A DNA stretch of 64,000 bases from Streptacidiphilus sp041262525. GTDB lineage: Bacteria > Actinomycetota > Actinomycetes > Streptomycetales > Streptomycetaceae. Below, in pieces: positions 1 through 8,330 of this stretch (positions are counted from its first letter, which is position 1; each line of letters begins with the position of its first letter). The stretch spans positions 191,049-255,048 of the forward strand of contig NZ_JBGCCK010000010.1 of the NCBI RefSeq assembly GCF_041262525.1, read 5' to 3'. The notes beneath the pieces are model-generated. The model saw only the letters and a program-made list of their open reading frames with translations. It did no database searches and had not been told where the DNA came from. The position numbers and the translations under genes are program-made.

Positions 1-2
1 GC

Positions 3-107
3 AGGCGAGAGCTGTCCCGCGCGCGCCGGGATCAACCCGAAAGGAATGGTGACATGCCCCCAACACCGATACCCGAATCCCAGGGCGACGCCGGCCGGGG
101 TGAATGA
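3..107 (+). CDS. possible 3' end of a gene entering from the left
   Basis: An open frame runs from the window edge to a TGA at 105-107, ending in ...PESQGDAGRGE. The next start codon (ATG 109) lies one base after this stop, as expected for a co-transcribed pair. The visible 34 residues show no domain, and the frame could equally be leader sequence, since AAAGGA precedes an in-frame ATG at 54. Nothing about function can be said. Confidence 0.3.
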   Translation, partial: RRELSRARRDQPERNGDMPPTPIPESQGDAGRGE

Positions 108-108
108 G

Positions 109-570
109 ATGCGCTCCGGCACAGCAGCGACTGAGCCCACCCATCGGTTCGCCGTCGCGACCGTAGCCGCCCTCTGGGCGCTGCGATTGCTCACAGCAGC
201 CGGCCTCGCGGTGGACGCCTACGTGCACGCGGACCTGGCTCCCACCTACGACTTCAGCGGTCCTGGAATCAGCCAGGGCCAGCTCTTTCGCATCGAGGCC
301 GCGGCCGCCGCCCTGGCCGCCCTGCTACTGATCCTTTTCGGCACCCGGCGACTGGTCTGGGCCTATGCGCTGAGCGTGGCCGCAGCCGGCGTAGGCGCCG
401 TGCTGCTCTATCGCTACGTCGACGTCGGCGCGCTCGGACCGCTGCGCGACATGTACGAACCTGTCTGGTACCCGGAAAAGACCCTCTCCGCCTTCGCCGA
501 GGCCGCCGCGGCCCTCCTGGCCGCCTTCGGCCTGCTCCTGGCCCACCGCCGGAGCACGAGCGGGCGCTGA
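109..570 (+). CDS. small four-helix membrane protein, unknown function
   Basis: A 153-residue protein with about four hydrophobic segments (roughly residues 14-36, 60-78, 83-103 and 125-145) and a basic C-terminus (HRRSTSGR), so an integral membrane protein. The polar stretch after the first helix reads DAYVHADLAPTYD, a His/Asp/Tyr-rich exoplasmic-looking loop. ATG 109 is preferred over the in-frame ATG at 46 because it follows the upstream stop by one base and lies close to the first helix. I do not recognise the family. It is separated by about 80 bases from the sigma-factor gene downstream. Confidence 0.7.
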   Translation: MRSGTAATEPTHRFAVATVAALWALRLLTAAGLAVDAYVHADLAPTYDFSGPGISQGQLFRIEAAAAALAALLLILFGTRRLVWAYALSVAAAGVGAVLLYRYVDVGALGPLRDMYEPVWYPEKTLSAFAEAAAALLAAFGLLLAHRRSTSGR

Positions 571-652
571 AGCCCACTCCCTGGGCGAGTTGTAGGGTGG
601 CCGCGCCGCCAGGATACTGATCTTGGTCGGCTTCGGCGGCTAGGGTGCCGGT

Positions 653-1645
653 GTGCCTGTGACCATGGATCGTGATGATGTCGTCGAGCAGCTCGAGCCC
701 TTCCGGCGGGAGCTGACGGCCTACTGCTACCGCATGTTGGGTTCGGCCTTCGAAGCCGAGGACGCCGTCCAGGAGACGCTGGTGCGGGCCTGGTCGAAGT
801 TCGACGGCTTCCAGGGCCGCGCCGCGCTGCGGACCTGGCTGTACCGGATCGCCACCAACGTGTGCCTCGACATGGCCCCGGCCGCGCAGCGCCGCGCCCG
901 GCCGATGGACCTGTCCGCGCCGTGCTCGGCCACCGCGCCGAACCTGGCGCAGCTGGAGGAGAACATCTGGGTAGGGCCGATCCCTGACGAGCGGGTGCTC
1001 TCCGGTGACCCGGCGGAGATCGCGGTCGGGCGTGAAACGATACGGCTGGCCTTCGTCTCCGCACTGCAGAAGCTGCCCGCGCGCCAGCGCGCGGTGCTGA
1101 TCCTGCGTGAGGTGTTGGCCTGGTCGGCGGCCGAGACCGCCGAACTGCTGGAGACCTCTGTCGCCTCCGTCAACAGCGCACTTCAGCGTGCGCGGGCCAC
1201 GCTCGCCGACAGCGGCGGCGTACCGGAGAGTGACACCTTCAAGCCGCTGGACGAGACCCAGCAGGCCCTCCTGGCGAGGTACGTCAGCGCGTTCGAGGCG
1301 TTCGACATCGACGGGCTGAAGAGGCTCCTGCACGAGGACGCCGTCCTCAACATGCCGCCGTACCAGATGTGGGTGCAGGGCGTGGTGGAGCTCGGCGAGT
1401 GGTGGCTCGGCGCGGGCTGCGGCTGCCGGGGCTCGCGCATGCTCCCGGTGGAGGCGAACGGAACGCCCGCCTTCGCGCAGTACCGGCCCGCCGAGGACGG
1501 CGACGGCTGGACGCCGTGGGGCATCACGCTGCTGGAGATCACCGACGGCAGGATCAGCGCCATGACCAACCACATGGACACCGAGCGGCTGTTCCCGCTA
1601 TGGGGCCTGCCCATGCGGCTGGCCGCCGACTCCGCCGGGAGCTGA
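653..1645 (+). CDS. ECF RNA polymerase sigma factor with C-terminal SnoaL-like domain (SigG type)
   Basis: A 330-residue sigma-70 family protein. Residues ~15-80 form region 2 (DAVQETLVRAW and the -10-binding helix TWLYRIATNVCLD). Residues ~125-185 form region 4 (LPARQRAVLILREV, then a helix-turn-helix). Residues ~200-325 are a SnoaL/NTF2-like domain (ALLARYVSAFEAFDIDGL). This layout is typical of the actinobacterial SigG/ECF56-like group, in which the C-terminal domain takes the place of a separate anti-sigma factor. GTG 653 starts the longest form; ATG 665 is an alternative. The 3' end overlaps the convergent STAS gene by 48 bases. Confidence 0.88.
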   Translation: MPVTMDRDDVVEQLEPFRRELTAYCYRMLGSAFEAEDAVQETLVRAWSKFDGFQGRAALRTWLYRIATNVCLDMAPAAQRRARPMDLSAPCSATAPNLAQLEENIWVGPIPDERVLSGDPAEIAVGRETIRLAFVSALQKLPARQRAVLILREVLAWSAAETAELLETSVASVNSALQRARATLADSGGVPESDTFKPLDETQQALLARYVSAFEAFDIDGLKRLLHEDAVLNMPPYQMWVQGVVELGEWWLGAGCGCRGSRMLPVEANGTPAFAQYRPAEDGDGWTPWGITLLEITDGRISAMTNHMDTERLFPLWGLPMRLAADSAGS

Positions 1646-1933
1646 TGCCTCGGCCTCGCAGCCGAAGGCTTCCGCCAGGCCGGTCAGGGTCAGCAACAAC
1701 CGCAGCCGCGCTCCGACCCCGCGCAGCACGAGCTCGCGTCCGGCGCGCCGCGCGGTCAACCGCAGCCGGGCCAGGTGGTCGAGGTCGGCAGGCATGGGGT
1801 GCTCCAGGGCGGACACGTCGCAGATCACGACCACCGCCTCGGGGTGGTCCGCAAGCAGCGCGGCCAACTGGTCACACAGAAACGGCCCGCTGCCGGGACC
1901 GAGCTGGTCCAGGGTGAACACGACGGTCTTCAT
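1598..1933 (-). CDS. STAS-domain protein (anti-sigma-factor antagonist type)
   Basis: A 111-residue protein with the STAS fold pattern: an N-terminal strand, the segment AVVVICDVSALEHPMPADL (the usual conserved D-[ST]-S/L region), then LARLRLTARRAGRELVLRGV and a C-terminal helix. Such proteins bind serine-kinase anti-sigma factors, or act in stressosome-like complexes. The usual phosphorylatable Ser/Thr lies in the DVSAL segment. Its 3' end runs 48 bases into the convergent ECF sigma gene, so the two transcripts are complementary there. A partner anti-sigma kinase is not in the window. Confidence 0.75.
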   Translation of the reverse strand: MKTVVFTLDQLGPGSGPFLCDQLAALLADHPEAVVVICDVSALEHPMPADLDHLARLRLTARRAGRELVLRGVGARLRLLLTLTGLAEAFGCEAEASAPGGVGGQPHGQAP

Positions 1934-2099
1934 ACCGATTCAGACCGCCCAGGAGCCTTCGACTCATCGGTGCGACGGCCGGACGTCCGGACGGCCCGAG
2001 AAGTTTCTTGGAAATCTCTGCCGAGCAGCGATGAGTTCCGCCGCGGTGCTCCGTCTGACCGGGTGAAGCAATCGATACCCAAGCTTGCAGGAGTACCTC

Positions 2100-2651
2100 A
2101 TGAAGAAGATCGTCGCAGGCCTGTTCGTCTCGCTGGACGGCGTGGTGGAGTCCCCGGAGAAGTGGAGCATGCCCTACAGCACCCCCGAGGTCACCGCGTC
2201 CCTGATGCGGCTCTTCGAAGATGCCGACACCGCCCTGCTGGGCCGCCACACCTACCAGATGTGGAGCGGCTTCTTCCCCCACGTCACCAACGAGCAGGTC
2301 CCGACCGCCGACTGGATGAACGCCGCGCCCAAGTACGTCGTCTCCTCCACCCTCACCGGCGTGCAGGAGTGGCGCAACAGCCACCTGATCACCGGCGCCG
2401 ATGTCGCCGGCCAGATCCAGGAGCTCAAGCGGCAGCCCGGCGGCAACATCAACGTCGGCGGCAGCGTCACCCTCGTCCAGTGGCTCATGCGCAACGGCCT
2501 GTTGGACGAGCTCTACCTCCAGATCGATCCCGTCGTCGCCGGCACCGGCCGCACCCTCGCCGACGGCGAGCAGATCCCGATGACCCTGGCCTCCACCCGC
2601 TCCTTCAACAACGGCGTCATCGAGGCCCACTACACCCTCCAGGCCCGCTGA
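2100..2651 (+). CDS. RibD/dihydrofolate-reductase-like family protein
   Basis: 183 residues beginning MKKIVAGLFVSLDGVVESP, the standard N-terminus of the bacterial RibD_C/DHFR-like family. Other family marks are ALLGRHTYQMWSGFF, PKYVVSSTL and the glycine-rich NINVGGSVTLVQWL near the expected NADPH site. Substrate is not known for these stand-alone members. ATG 2100 is chosen because GCAGGAG lies 6-7 bases upstream; a TTG at 2085 is in frame but would overlap that site. A paralogue follows 63 bases later. Confidence 0.85.
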   Translation: MKKIVAGLFVSLDGVVESPEKWSMPYSTPEVTASLMRLFEDADTALLGRHTYQMWSGFFPHVTNEQVPTADWMNAAPKYVVSSTLTGVQEWRNSHLITGADVAGQIQELKRQPGGNINVGGSVTLVQWLMRNGLLDELYLQIDPVVAGTGRTLADGEQIPMTLASTRSFNNGVIEAHYTLQAR

Positions 2652-2714
2652 ACACACACCCCACAGGCAAACCGAATCCGCCGAGAATCAGATACGAGAC
2701 GCAAGGAACCCAAG

Positions 2715-3287
2715 ATGCGCACCCTGATCAGCTCCGCCTTCATCTCTCTCGACGGCGTCGTGGAGGCCCCGGGCGGCGAACCCGGCTACCGGAACTCCGG
2801 GTGGACCTTCAAGGACGTGGAGTTCCTCCCCGAGGCCTTCGACATCAAGGGTCGCGAGCAGCAGGAAGCCGCCGCGATGCTGCTGGGCCGGGTCAGCTAC
2901 GAGGCGTTCAGCCCGGTGTGGCCGACCATGCCGGAGTTCGCCGACTACAAGGTGATGCCGAAGTACGTGGTCTCCACCACCCTCACCGAGAGCGACCTGG
3001 TGTCGAACTGGGGCGAGACCACGATCCTGCGCTCGATCGACGACGTCGCAGCGTTGAAGGAGACCGAGGGCGGCCCGATCATCCTCCACGGCAGCGCCGC
3101 CCTGAACCAGAGCCTGTCGGACGCCGGCCTGATCGACCGTTACCACCTGCTCGTCTTCCCGCTGCTGCTGGGCGCGGGCAAGCGCCTGTTCAGCGCCACG
3201 GACAGGGACGCCCAGAAGCTGAAGCTCGTCGAACAGGAGGCCTACGCCAACGGCATCCAGAAGAACGTCTTCGACGTCGTCCGCTGA
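2715..3287 (+). CDS. RibD/dihydrofolate-reductase-like family protein, second copy
   Basis: 190 residues with the family signatures FISLDGVVEAPGG, MLLGRVSYEAFSPVW, PKYVVSTTL, ILHGSAALNQSL and the C-terminal PLLLGAGKRLF. It is a tandem paralogue of the preceding gene but clearly diverged, especially in residues 20-45. AAGGAACC lies just before the ATG. These proteins are predicted NAD(P)H-dependent reductases of unknown substrate. The pair is probably one transcript. Confidence 0.87.
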   Translation: MRTLISSAFISLDGVVEAPGGEPGYRNSGWTFKDVEFLPEAFDIKGREQQEAAAMLLGRVSYEAFSPVWPTMPEFADYKVMPKYVVSTTLTESDLVSNWGETTILRSIDDVAALKETEGGPIILHGSAALNQSLSDAGLIDRYHLLVFPLLLGAGKRLFSATDRDAQKLKLVEQEAYANGIQKNVFDVVR

Positions 3288-3299
3288 CGTACCTCCCTG

Positions 3300-3785
3300 T
3301 CGGTGCCGCGGCAAGCTCACCCTGGACGGGAGAACCCCAGAGTTCCGGGGCACCGAGCAGGCCATCGCCCTCGGCCGCCTGCCCCGACTGGCACAGCGAG
3401 CCGGACCTGCTCATCGGGGAGGGCGAACTGGTCGTCGAGCACCCTGCAGTACCCAGGCACTTTCAAGGCCGCCGTGCCGATCGATGCCTACTTCATCCCG
3501 TACTCGCTGCTGTGGAAAAGGCACGAGGCCGACCGTCTCGCCAACAACCCCCAGCGGATGCTCCCCCGCAGCACCGCCGACCTGGACACGCTGGCCACCG
3601 CCAGGGGCGCAGAGCCCTACGAAATCAACGGGGTGAAGGCCTTCATCACCAAGGCCTCCGCCACCGTGAAGATCACCAACCTGGAGGTCCCCCACGCCCA
3701 GTACCTCACCTCGGACTTCAAGATCGTCATCCCCGCCGGCTTGGAATGGCTCAGCCAGCACCTCGCAGCCCCTACCGCCGGCTGA
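3300..3785 (+). pseudogene. decayed coding sequence: SnoaL-like and hydrolase-like remnants
   Basis: Several frames carry protein-like pieces but none forms a full gene. About 3375-3440 reads DWHSEPDLLIGEGELVVEH, like part of a SnoaL/polyketide-cyclase-type domain. From about 3455 another frame reads YPGTFKAAVPIDAYF and continues to a plausible C-terminus ending LEWLSQHLAAPTAG, which resembles the tail of an alpha/beta hydrolase. The pieces join abruptly, consistent with deletions between neighbouring genes. The family assignments are weak. Confidence 0.4.
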
Positions 3786-3869
3786 CCTTGGCAGAACCGA
3801 GGGCCCTCACAACGGCGTAGCGTGAAGGGCCGGACTCAGTACTTCGCGTCCGCCGAGAGGAGCCCTCAG

Positions 3870-4652
3870 GTGAGAGCTGACTGGCCAATCACTCCATCTG
3901 AGGAAATGTCCAGCTCTCTTGGTGGAGTGGCTGTCGCGCTGCGTCGGCTTGGCTTCAGCGAGTGGCTGCGCCGTGGTCCGTCCGCGCGGATCGCCGCGCT
4001 GGCCGGCAGTCGGGCTGCGACGGACGAGCTGCTCGCGGTGCTGCACAGGGACGGCTGGGTGGAGTTCGGGTTCTGCGCGGCGAAGAGGTCGGCGAGCCAG
4101 GCCCTGCGCCGACCGGCGGCGCTGGCCGAGGTCACCGCCCTGCATGGTCTCTTCCTTCGGATGTCGCAGGAGCCGGGCCGGCGTTGGACCGGCGCGAGCT
4201 GGATGCTGTGTGTCACGCATCTGGGGTTGCTGGAGGAGCGGCGTCATCTTTCCGCCGCGGACGTGCTGAGTCTGGCCCGGGGGAACCTCCCGGCACTGGC
4301 CCGTACGGGTGGCCGCCGGCTCGGGTTCTGGGCCATCGCCTTGGATCTCGCCGACGGGCGGATGGCCCGGCGCAGCGGGACGACGTCGCCGTTCGGCGCC
4401 TATGCGGACACCTTTGCGGATGCCGCCTTCTGGACCTGGCTGACGCTGTGCGGCGAGCGGGACCCGCGCTGGCGCCGGGCGGCGCTGCTGCTCTGGGCTG
4501 CGCCCGTGGCCGCGGTGACCGTCGCCAGCCTGACGCGCGGGCGGATGGTGGACGCCCCGCGTCCCGCACTGTTGCGGCCCGCCGCCGCCATGCAGCTTGT
4601 CCTCGCCGTGCGCCGCTGGCGCGCAGGGCGGCAGGTCGGTGGCGAAGTGTGA
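3870..4652 (+). CDS. CDP-alcohol phosphatidyltransferase family protein
   Basis: 260 residues from GTG 3870, chosen because GAGAGGAG lies 7 bases upstream. The complete catalytic signature D-x2-DG-x2-AR-x8-G-x3-D-x3-D is present (DLADGRMAR followed by GAYADTFAD, about residues 155-180), so the metal-binding and transferase residues are intact. Hydrophobic segments follow in the C-terminal third. These membrane enzymes transfer a phosphatidyl group from CDP-diacylglycerol to an alcohol; the acceptor cannot be told here. The first ~100 residues are a soluble-looking extension not needed for the core fold. Confidence 0.82.
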   Translation: MRADWPITPSEEMSSSLGGVAVALRRLGFSEWLRRGPSARIAALAGSRAATDELLAVLHRDGWVEFGFCAAKRSASQALRRPAALAEVTALHGLFLRMSQEPGRRWTGASWMLCVTHLGLLEERRHLSAADVLSLARGNLPALARTGGRRLGFWAIALDLADGRMARRSGTTSPFGAYADTFADAAFWTWLTLCGERDPRWRRAALLLWAAPVAAVTVASLTRGRMVDAPRPALLRPAAAMQLVLAVRRWRAGRQVGGEV

Positions 4653-4733
4653 GGACGGACACCGAATCGGGGCCCACAGTCGTTCTACGGTGAGGAACGG
4701 GGGCGACGAGCGACGAGGAAGGCAGGACAGATC

Positions 4734-5048
4734 ATGGTGCGTGCGGTATGGAACGGCGTGGTGCTGGCCGAGTCCGAACAGACCCTCGTCGTCGAGGGGA
4801 ACCACTACTTCCCGCCCGAGGCGCTCCACAACGAGTACTTCGCGGACAGCAGCTCGCGGACGCTGTGCCCATGGAAGGGCATCGCTCACTATTACGACGT
4901 GACCGTCGACGGGCGGACCAACCCGGGAGCCGCGTGGTTCTACCCAAGGCCGAGTCCGCTCGCGCGGAAGATCAAGAATCACGTGGCGTTCTGGCACGGC
5001 GTCGTCGTGGAGGAGTCCCACGAGACCGCCACCGAGCGGCGGGCGTGA
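4734..5048 (+). CDS. DUF427 domain protein
   Basis: 104 residues forming one DUF427 domain: VWNGVVLAESEQTLVVEGNHYFP, then TLCPWKGIAHYYDVTVDG and AAWFYPRPSP. This is a small beta-rich actinobacterial family without an agreed biochemical role. A weak GGCAGGACAG site precedes the ATG. The stop lies three bases before the next gene, so the two are likely co-translated. Confidence 0.85.
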   Translation: MVRAVWNGVVLAESEQTLVVEGNHYFPPEALHNEYFADSSSRTLCPWKGIAHYYDVTVDGRTNPGAAWFYPRPSPLARKIKNHVAFWHGVVVEESHETATERRA

Positions 5049-5051
5049 ACG

Positions 5052-5630
5052 ATGGGCTGGCCCCTGCGTCTCGCTGTCGGCTCGCTCGTGGCGGGCGGGG
5101 CCCTGGCCACGGGCTACTGGGGGCTGGTGTCCGGCGCCGTCCCGGTGGATCTCGGGGTGGGGCGGCGCGTGCGGCCGCTCGGACCGCAGACGGTGGAGAT
5201 CGCCGCGCCGCGTGAGCTGGTCTTCGACATCCTCGCGCAGCCCTACCTGGGACGCCCCACCCGGGCTCAGCTCGAAAAGGTCCGGGTGCTGGAACGCGGC
5301 AGCGACCTGGTGCTCGCCGCGCACACCACCCCGCTGGCGCGAGGGCGGCTGAACGCCGTGACCGTGGAGACGGTCCGGTTCACCCGCCCGGACCGGATCG
5401 ATTTCCGCCTGACCCGTGGCCCGGTCCCGCATGTCGTTGAGTCCTTCACTCTGACCGAGACCGCGGCTGGGGGAACACGGCTGGAGTACGCGGGCGAGCT
5501 GGGCACCGACCTGTGGGCGCTCGGCGAACGCTGGGGGCGTCTGGTCGCCGCACAGTGGGAGGCCACCGTGGCCTCCTCCATCGCCTCCGTGAAGGCGGAG
5601 GGGGAACGCCGCACCGGCGCGCGCCGCTGA
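5052..5630 (+). CDS. SRPBCC-superfamily protein with N-terminal membrane segment
   Basis: 192 residues. Residues ~5-28 are hydrophobic (LAVGSLVAGGALATGYWGLV), a membrane anchor or uncleaved signal. The rest is a START/SRPBCC helix-grip domain: VEIAAPRELVFDILAQPYLG, then a strand-rich middle (FTRPDRIDFRLTRGPVPHVVESFTL) and a C-terminal helix (WEATVASSIASVKAEGER). Such folds bind hydrophobic ligands. No substrate is indicated. Confidence 0.75.
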   Translation: MGWPLRLAVGSLVAGGALATGYWGLVSGAVPVDLGVGRRVRPLGPQTVEIAAPRELVFDILAQPYLGRPTRAQLEKVRVLERGSDLVLAAHTTPLARGRLNAVTVETVRFTRPDRIDFRLTRGPVPHVVESFTLTETAAGGTRLEYAGELGTDLWALGERWGRLVAAQWEATVASSIASVKAEGERRTGARR

Positions 5631-5648
5631 AGCAGGGCGGCGAAGCCC

Positions 5649-6017
5649 TCAGTCGCGTCCCGCCGGCCCGGCGCTTCGGCCGACGAACGCCAAGGCCTCG
5701 CGGGCCAGCGTCGACCAGTCCTGGCCGGACTCCGGGGCGAGGCAGAGCCACTCGCGCATGGGCCGGTCACGGCCGGCGTCGAACCGCTCGCCCTCCGCGG
5801 CCTCCACGAGTTCGTCCACACGGCGGCGTGGCAGCTTCAGCACCAGGCGTTCGCGCACGAGCATCGCGAAGATCTTCCCGTGGACCTTGAGCGCGGCGGA
5901 GCCGAATCGGCCCTCGCGTCCCGGCGCGTCCTGTGGTTCGGTCACACCCTCCAGGGAGCTGAGTTCGCCTACGAGGGCGTCGAAGCGCTGCTCCGCGGTG
6001 ACGGGCCGGTCAGCCAT
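5649..6017 (-). CDS. YjbR/TfoX-N-like small protein
   Basis: 122 residues with GRFGSAALKVHGKIFAMLVRERLVLKLP, the core of the MmcQ/YjbR and TfoX-N-like fold, and DRPMREWLCL near the end. Actinobacterial members are usually small cytoplasmic proteins of unknown function. ATG 6017 has AAGGA ten bases upstream; a GTG at 6041 is in frame. It is convergent with the SRPBCC gene (18-base gap) and divergent from the MauE-like gene. Confidence 0.7.
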   Translation of the reverse strand: MADRPVTAEQRFDALVGELSSLEGVTEPQDAPGREGRFGSAALKVHGKIFAMLVRERLVLKLPRRRVDELVEAAEGERFDAGRDRPMREWLCLAPESGQDWSTLAREALAFVGRSAGPAGRD

Positions 6018-6099
6018 GGGCGGGCGATCCTTCGCTCGCACGTGCTGTCGGTGAGCGCGCTTACAGAAGCCTCGGGTTCGGCGCGCCTACGGTGGCGTC

Positions 6100-6540
6100 A
6101 TGGTGCTGCGGATCGTGCTCGGTGCGGTGTACTCGGCCATGGGCATCGGCCAGCTGGCCTCGCTATCGGTGATGCCGTGCATCCTGGGTGCTTACGGTCT
6201 CGTGCGCGGCCCGGCGGCCGGGGCGATGGCCGTTGTGCTGATCGTGGGCGAGTTGGTGTGCGGGCTGTGGCTCCTGGCCCGGCCCCGCTCGACGGCCGTG
6301 GCTCCGGTGTGGGTGTACACCGCCGTATCGGTGGCCTGGACCGTACTCGCGGTCCAGGCCTACGCGCGCGGGCTCACGGTCACCAACTGCGGCTGCTTCG
6401 GTCGCTACCTCGGCCAGCACCTGAGTGCCTTCACGCTCGCCCAGGACGCCCTCACCCTGGTATACGCGGCCGTGCTCCTGCGATCCGCCCGCCGTGCCCG
6501 CGCCGGGGCCGGTCACCGCCAGCCTGTCCCGATGGTGTGA
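6100..6540 (+). CDS. MauE/DoxX-like redox-associated membrane protein
   Basis: 146 residues with four predicted helices (about 3-25, 32-58, 68-85, 105-125) and the motif TNCGCFGRYLGQ between helices 3 and 4, the Cys-x-Cys-x-Gly feature of MauE-like membrane proteins that supply thiol redox chemistry. It ends 15 bases before the radical SAM gene, whose strong ribosome site AAGGAGG lies in that gap, so the two are probably one operon and this protein may support the neighbour's cysteines or clusters. Confidence 0.72.
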   Translation: MVLRIVLGAVYSAMGIGQLASLSVMPCILGAYGLVRGPAAGAMAVVLIVGELVCGLWLLARPRSTAVAPVWVYTAVSVAWTVLAVQAYARGLTVTNCGCFGRYLGQHLSAFTLAQDALTLVYAAVLLRSARRARAGAGHRQPVPMV

Positions 6541-6555
6541 TTCAAGGAGGTTGCG

Positions 6556-8139
6556 ATGTCCGTGGAGGAAGCGGGGTCAATCCCGGTGGCAGCACAGGTG
6601 AAGCGGGACCGGGAGGAGGTGTTCGTCGAGTTCACCCGCTCGGTCTGCCCGCTGTGCAAGCGGGTCGTGGACGCGCAGGTGAACATCCGCGAGGACAAGG
6701 TCTACCTGCGCAAGCGCTGCCCGGACCACGGCTGGTTCGAGGCCCTGGTCTACGGCGATGCACAGGAGTACCTGAATTCCGCCCGCTTCAACAAGCCCGG
6801 CACGATCCCACTCACCTTCCAGACCGAGGTGCGGGACGGCTGCCCGAGCGACTGCGGCCTGTGCCCGGAGCACAAGCAGCACGCCTGCCTGGGCATCATC
6901 GAGGTCAACACCGGCTGCAACCTGGACTGCCCCGTCTGCTTCGCCGACTCCGGCCATCAGCAGGACGGCTACAGCATCAGCATGGCGCAGTGCGCGACGA
7001 TGCTCGACGCCTTCGTCGCCTCCGAGGGCGAGGCGGAGGTGGTGATGTTCTCCGGCGGTGAACCCACCATCCACAAGCACATCCTGGACTTCATCGACCT
7101 CGCCCAGGCCCGCCCGATCCGCAACGTCAACCTCAACACCAACGGCATCCGCCTCGCCACCGACCCCGGCTTCGTCGCCGAACTCGGCAAGCGCAACCGA
7201 ACCCCAGGACGCTCCGTCAACATCTACCTCCAGTTCGACGGCCTGGACGAGCGCACCCATCGCGAACTGCGCGGCCGCGACCTGCGCGCCATCAAGCAGC
7301 GTGCCCTGGACCGCTGCGCCGAACACGGCCTCACGGTGACCCTGGTGGCCGCCGTCGAACGCGGTCTGAACGAGCACGAACTCGGGCCGATCATCGTCTT
7401 CGGCCTCGACCACCCAGCCGTGCGCTCGGTCGCGTTCCAGCCGGTCACCCACTCCGGCCGCCACGTCCCCTTCGACCCGCTGAACCGGCTCACCAACCCC
7501 GACGTCATCAGGCTCATCAACCAGCAACTGCCGCAGTGGTTCCAGCCCGGCGACTTCTTCCCCGTCCCCTGCTGCTTCCCCACCTGCCGCTCCATCACCT
7601 ACCTGCTCACCGCCGGCGAACCCGGCGGTCACCGCACCGTCGTGCCGATCCCCCGCGTCCTGCAGGTCGAGGACTACCTCGACTACGTCTCCAACCGGGT
7701 CATGCCCGACCCCGCGATCCGCGACGCCCTCGAACGGCTCTGGTCCGCGTCCGCGTTCATGGGCAGCGCCACCACCGACGAGCAGTTGCGCACCGCCGCC
7801 GAGGCGCTGGACTGCGCCGACGCCTGCGGCATCGACCTGCCCGAAGCGGTCAAGAACCTGGGCGAACACGCGTTCATGATCGTGGTGCAGGACTTCCAGG
7901 ACCCCTACACCCTCAACGTCAAACAGCTGATGAAGTGCTGTGTCGAAGAGATCACCCCCGACGGGCGGCTCATCCCCTTCTGCGCCTACAACTCCGTCGG
8001 CTACCGCGAACAGGTCCGCGCGCAGATGTCCGGCGTGCCCGTGGCACCGGTCGCCCCCAACGCCCTCCCCCTCACCGACCGGCTCACCGCCACGCCATAC
8101 GGCTCCAAAACCCTCGCCGGGGAGGACCAGCCGTCTTGA
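6556..8139 (+). CDS. radical SAM enzyme of the COG1964/Tes (tetraether synthase)-like family
   Basis: 527 residues. An N-terminal zinc-ribbon-like pair (CPLC at 31-34, then C55 and H58) is followed by DGCPSDCGLC (C96, C100, C103) and the radical SAM triad CNLDCPVC (C121, C125, C128). The GGE motif is MFSGGEPTIHK. More cysteines occur at PCCFPTC and near the C-terminus (MKCCVEE, PFCAYN), so extra metal clusters are likely. The order of these motifs matches the archaeal MJ0619/Tes group, which joins lipid chains by C-C bonds. The bacterial substrate is unknown. The stop codon lies at the edge of the inserted TnpB element, so the original C-terminus may have been longer. Confidence 0.85.
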   Translation: MSVEEAGSIPVAAQVKRDREEVFVEFTRSVCPLCKRVVDAQVNIREDKVYLRKRCPDHGWFEALVYGDAQEYLNSARFNKPGTIPLTFQTEVRDGCPSDCGLCPEHKQHACLGIIEVNTGCNLDCPVCFADSGHQQDGYSISMAQCATMLDAFVASEGEAEVVMFSGGEPTIHKHILDFIDLAQARPIRNVNLNTNGIRLATDPGFVAELGKRNRTPGRSVNIYLQFDGLDERTHRELRGRDLRAIKQRALDRCAEHGLTVTLVAAVERGLNEHELGPIIVFGLDHPAVRSVAFQPVTHSGRHVPFDPLNRLTNPDVIRLINQQLPQWFQPGDFFPVPCCFPTCRSITYLLTAGEPGGHRTVVPIPRVLQVEDYLDYVSNRVMPDPAIRDALERLWSASAFMGSATTDEQLRTAAEALDCADACGIDLPEAVKNLGEHAFMIVVQDFQDPYTLNVKQLMKCCVEEITPDGRLIPFCAYNSVGYREQVRAQMSGVPVAPVAPNALPLTDRLTATPYGSKTLAGEDQPS

Positions 8140-8330
8140 CTTCCTCCCCCGGCTAAAGCCGGGGGATTCCGGCCGCGCCTGCGGCGCGGGGCTTGTGCCC
8201 CGTGCGGCTGGCGTTCCGGTGGGTTCCTGTTTCACCGGGCTGTGCCTGGTGTGGGATCGCCACACCAGGTCTTACCGGCCCTCCGCAGGCGTTTAGCCTG
8301 TCCGCCTGTCCGGCGGCCAGGATGTTACGA
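8136..8330 (-). ncRNA. predicted omega (reRNA) guide RNA of the TnpB element
   Basis: In this family the guide RNA overlaps the 3' end of tnpB, includes the right-end hairpin and continues into flanking DNA as the guide. Here the scaffold would run down the minus strand through the hairpin at 8146-8165 to about 8136. The guide would then be the last ~16-20 bases of the radical SAM gene (about 8117-8136, minus strand). The scaffold's 5' boundary cannot be read from sequence and is approximate. Confidence 0.45.
8146..8165. repeat. right-end hairpin of the TnpB element
   Basis: Perfect 8-bp stem (CCCCCGGC/GCCGGGGG) with loop TAAA. It pairs with the similar left-end hairpin at 9518-9537. Confidence 0.8.

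Noticed and set aside
1775..3820. 681-residue frame on the plus strand across the DHFR-like genes
   Set aside because: Runs out of frame through two clear genes and is Arg/Pro-rich; no ribosome site.
6577..8265. 562-residue open frame antisense to the radical SAM gene
   Set aside because: It mirrors the codon structure of the radical SAM gene, has Gly/Val/Asp-rich low-complexity composition and no domain; a shadow caused by high third-position GC.
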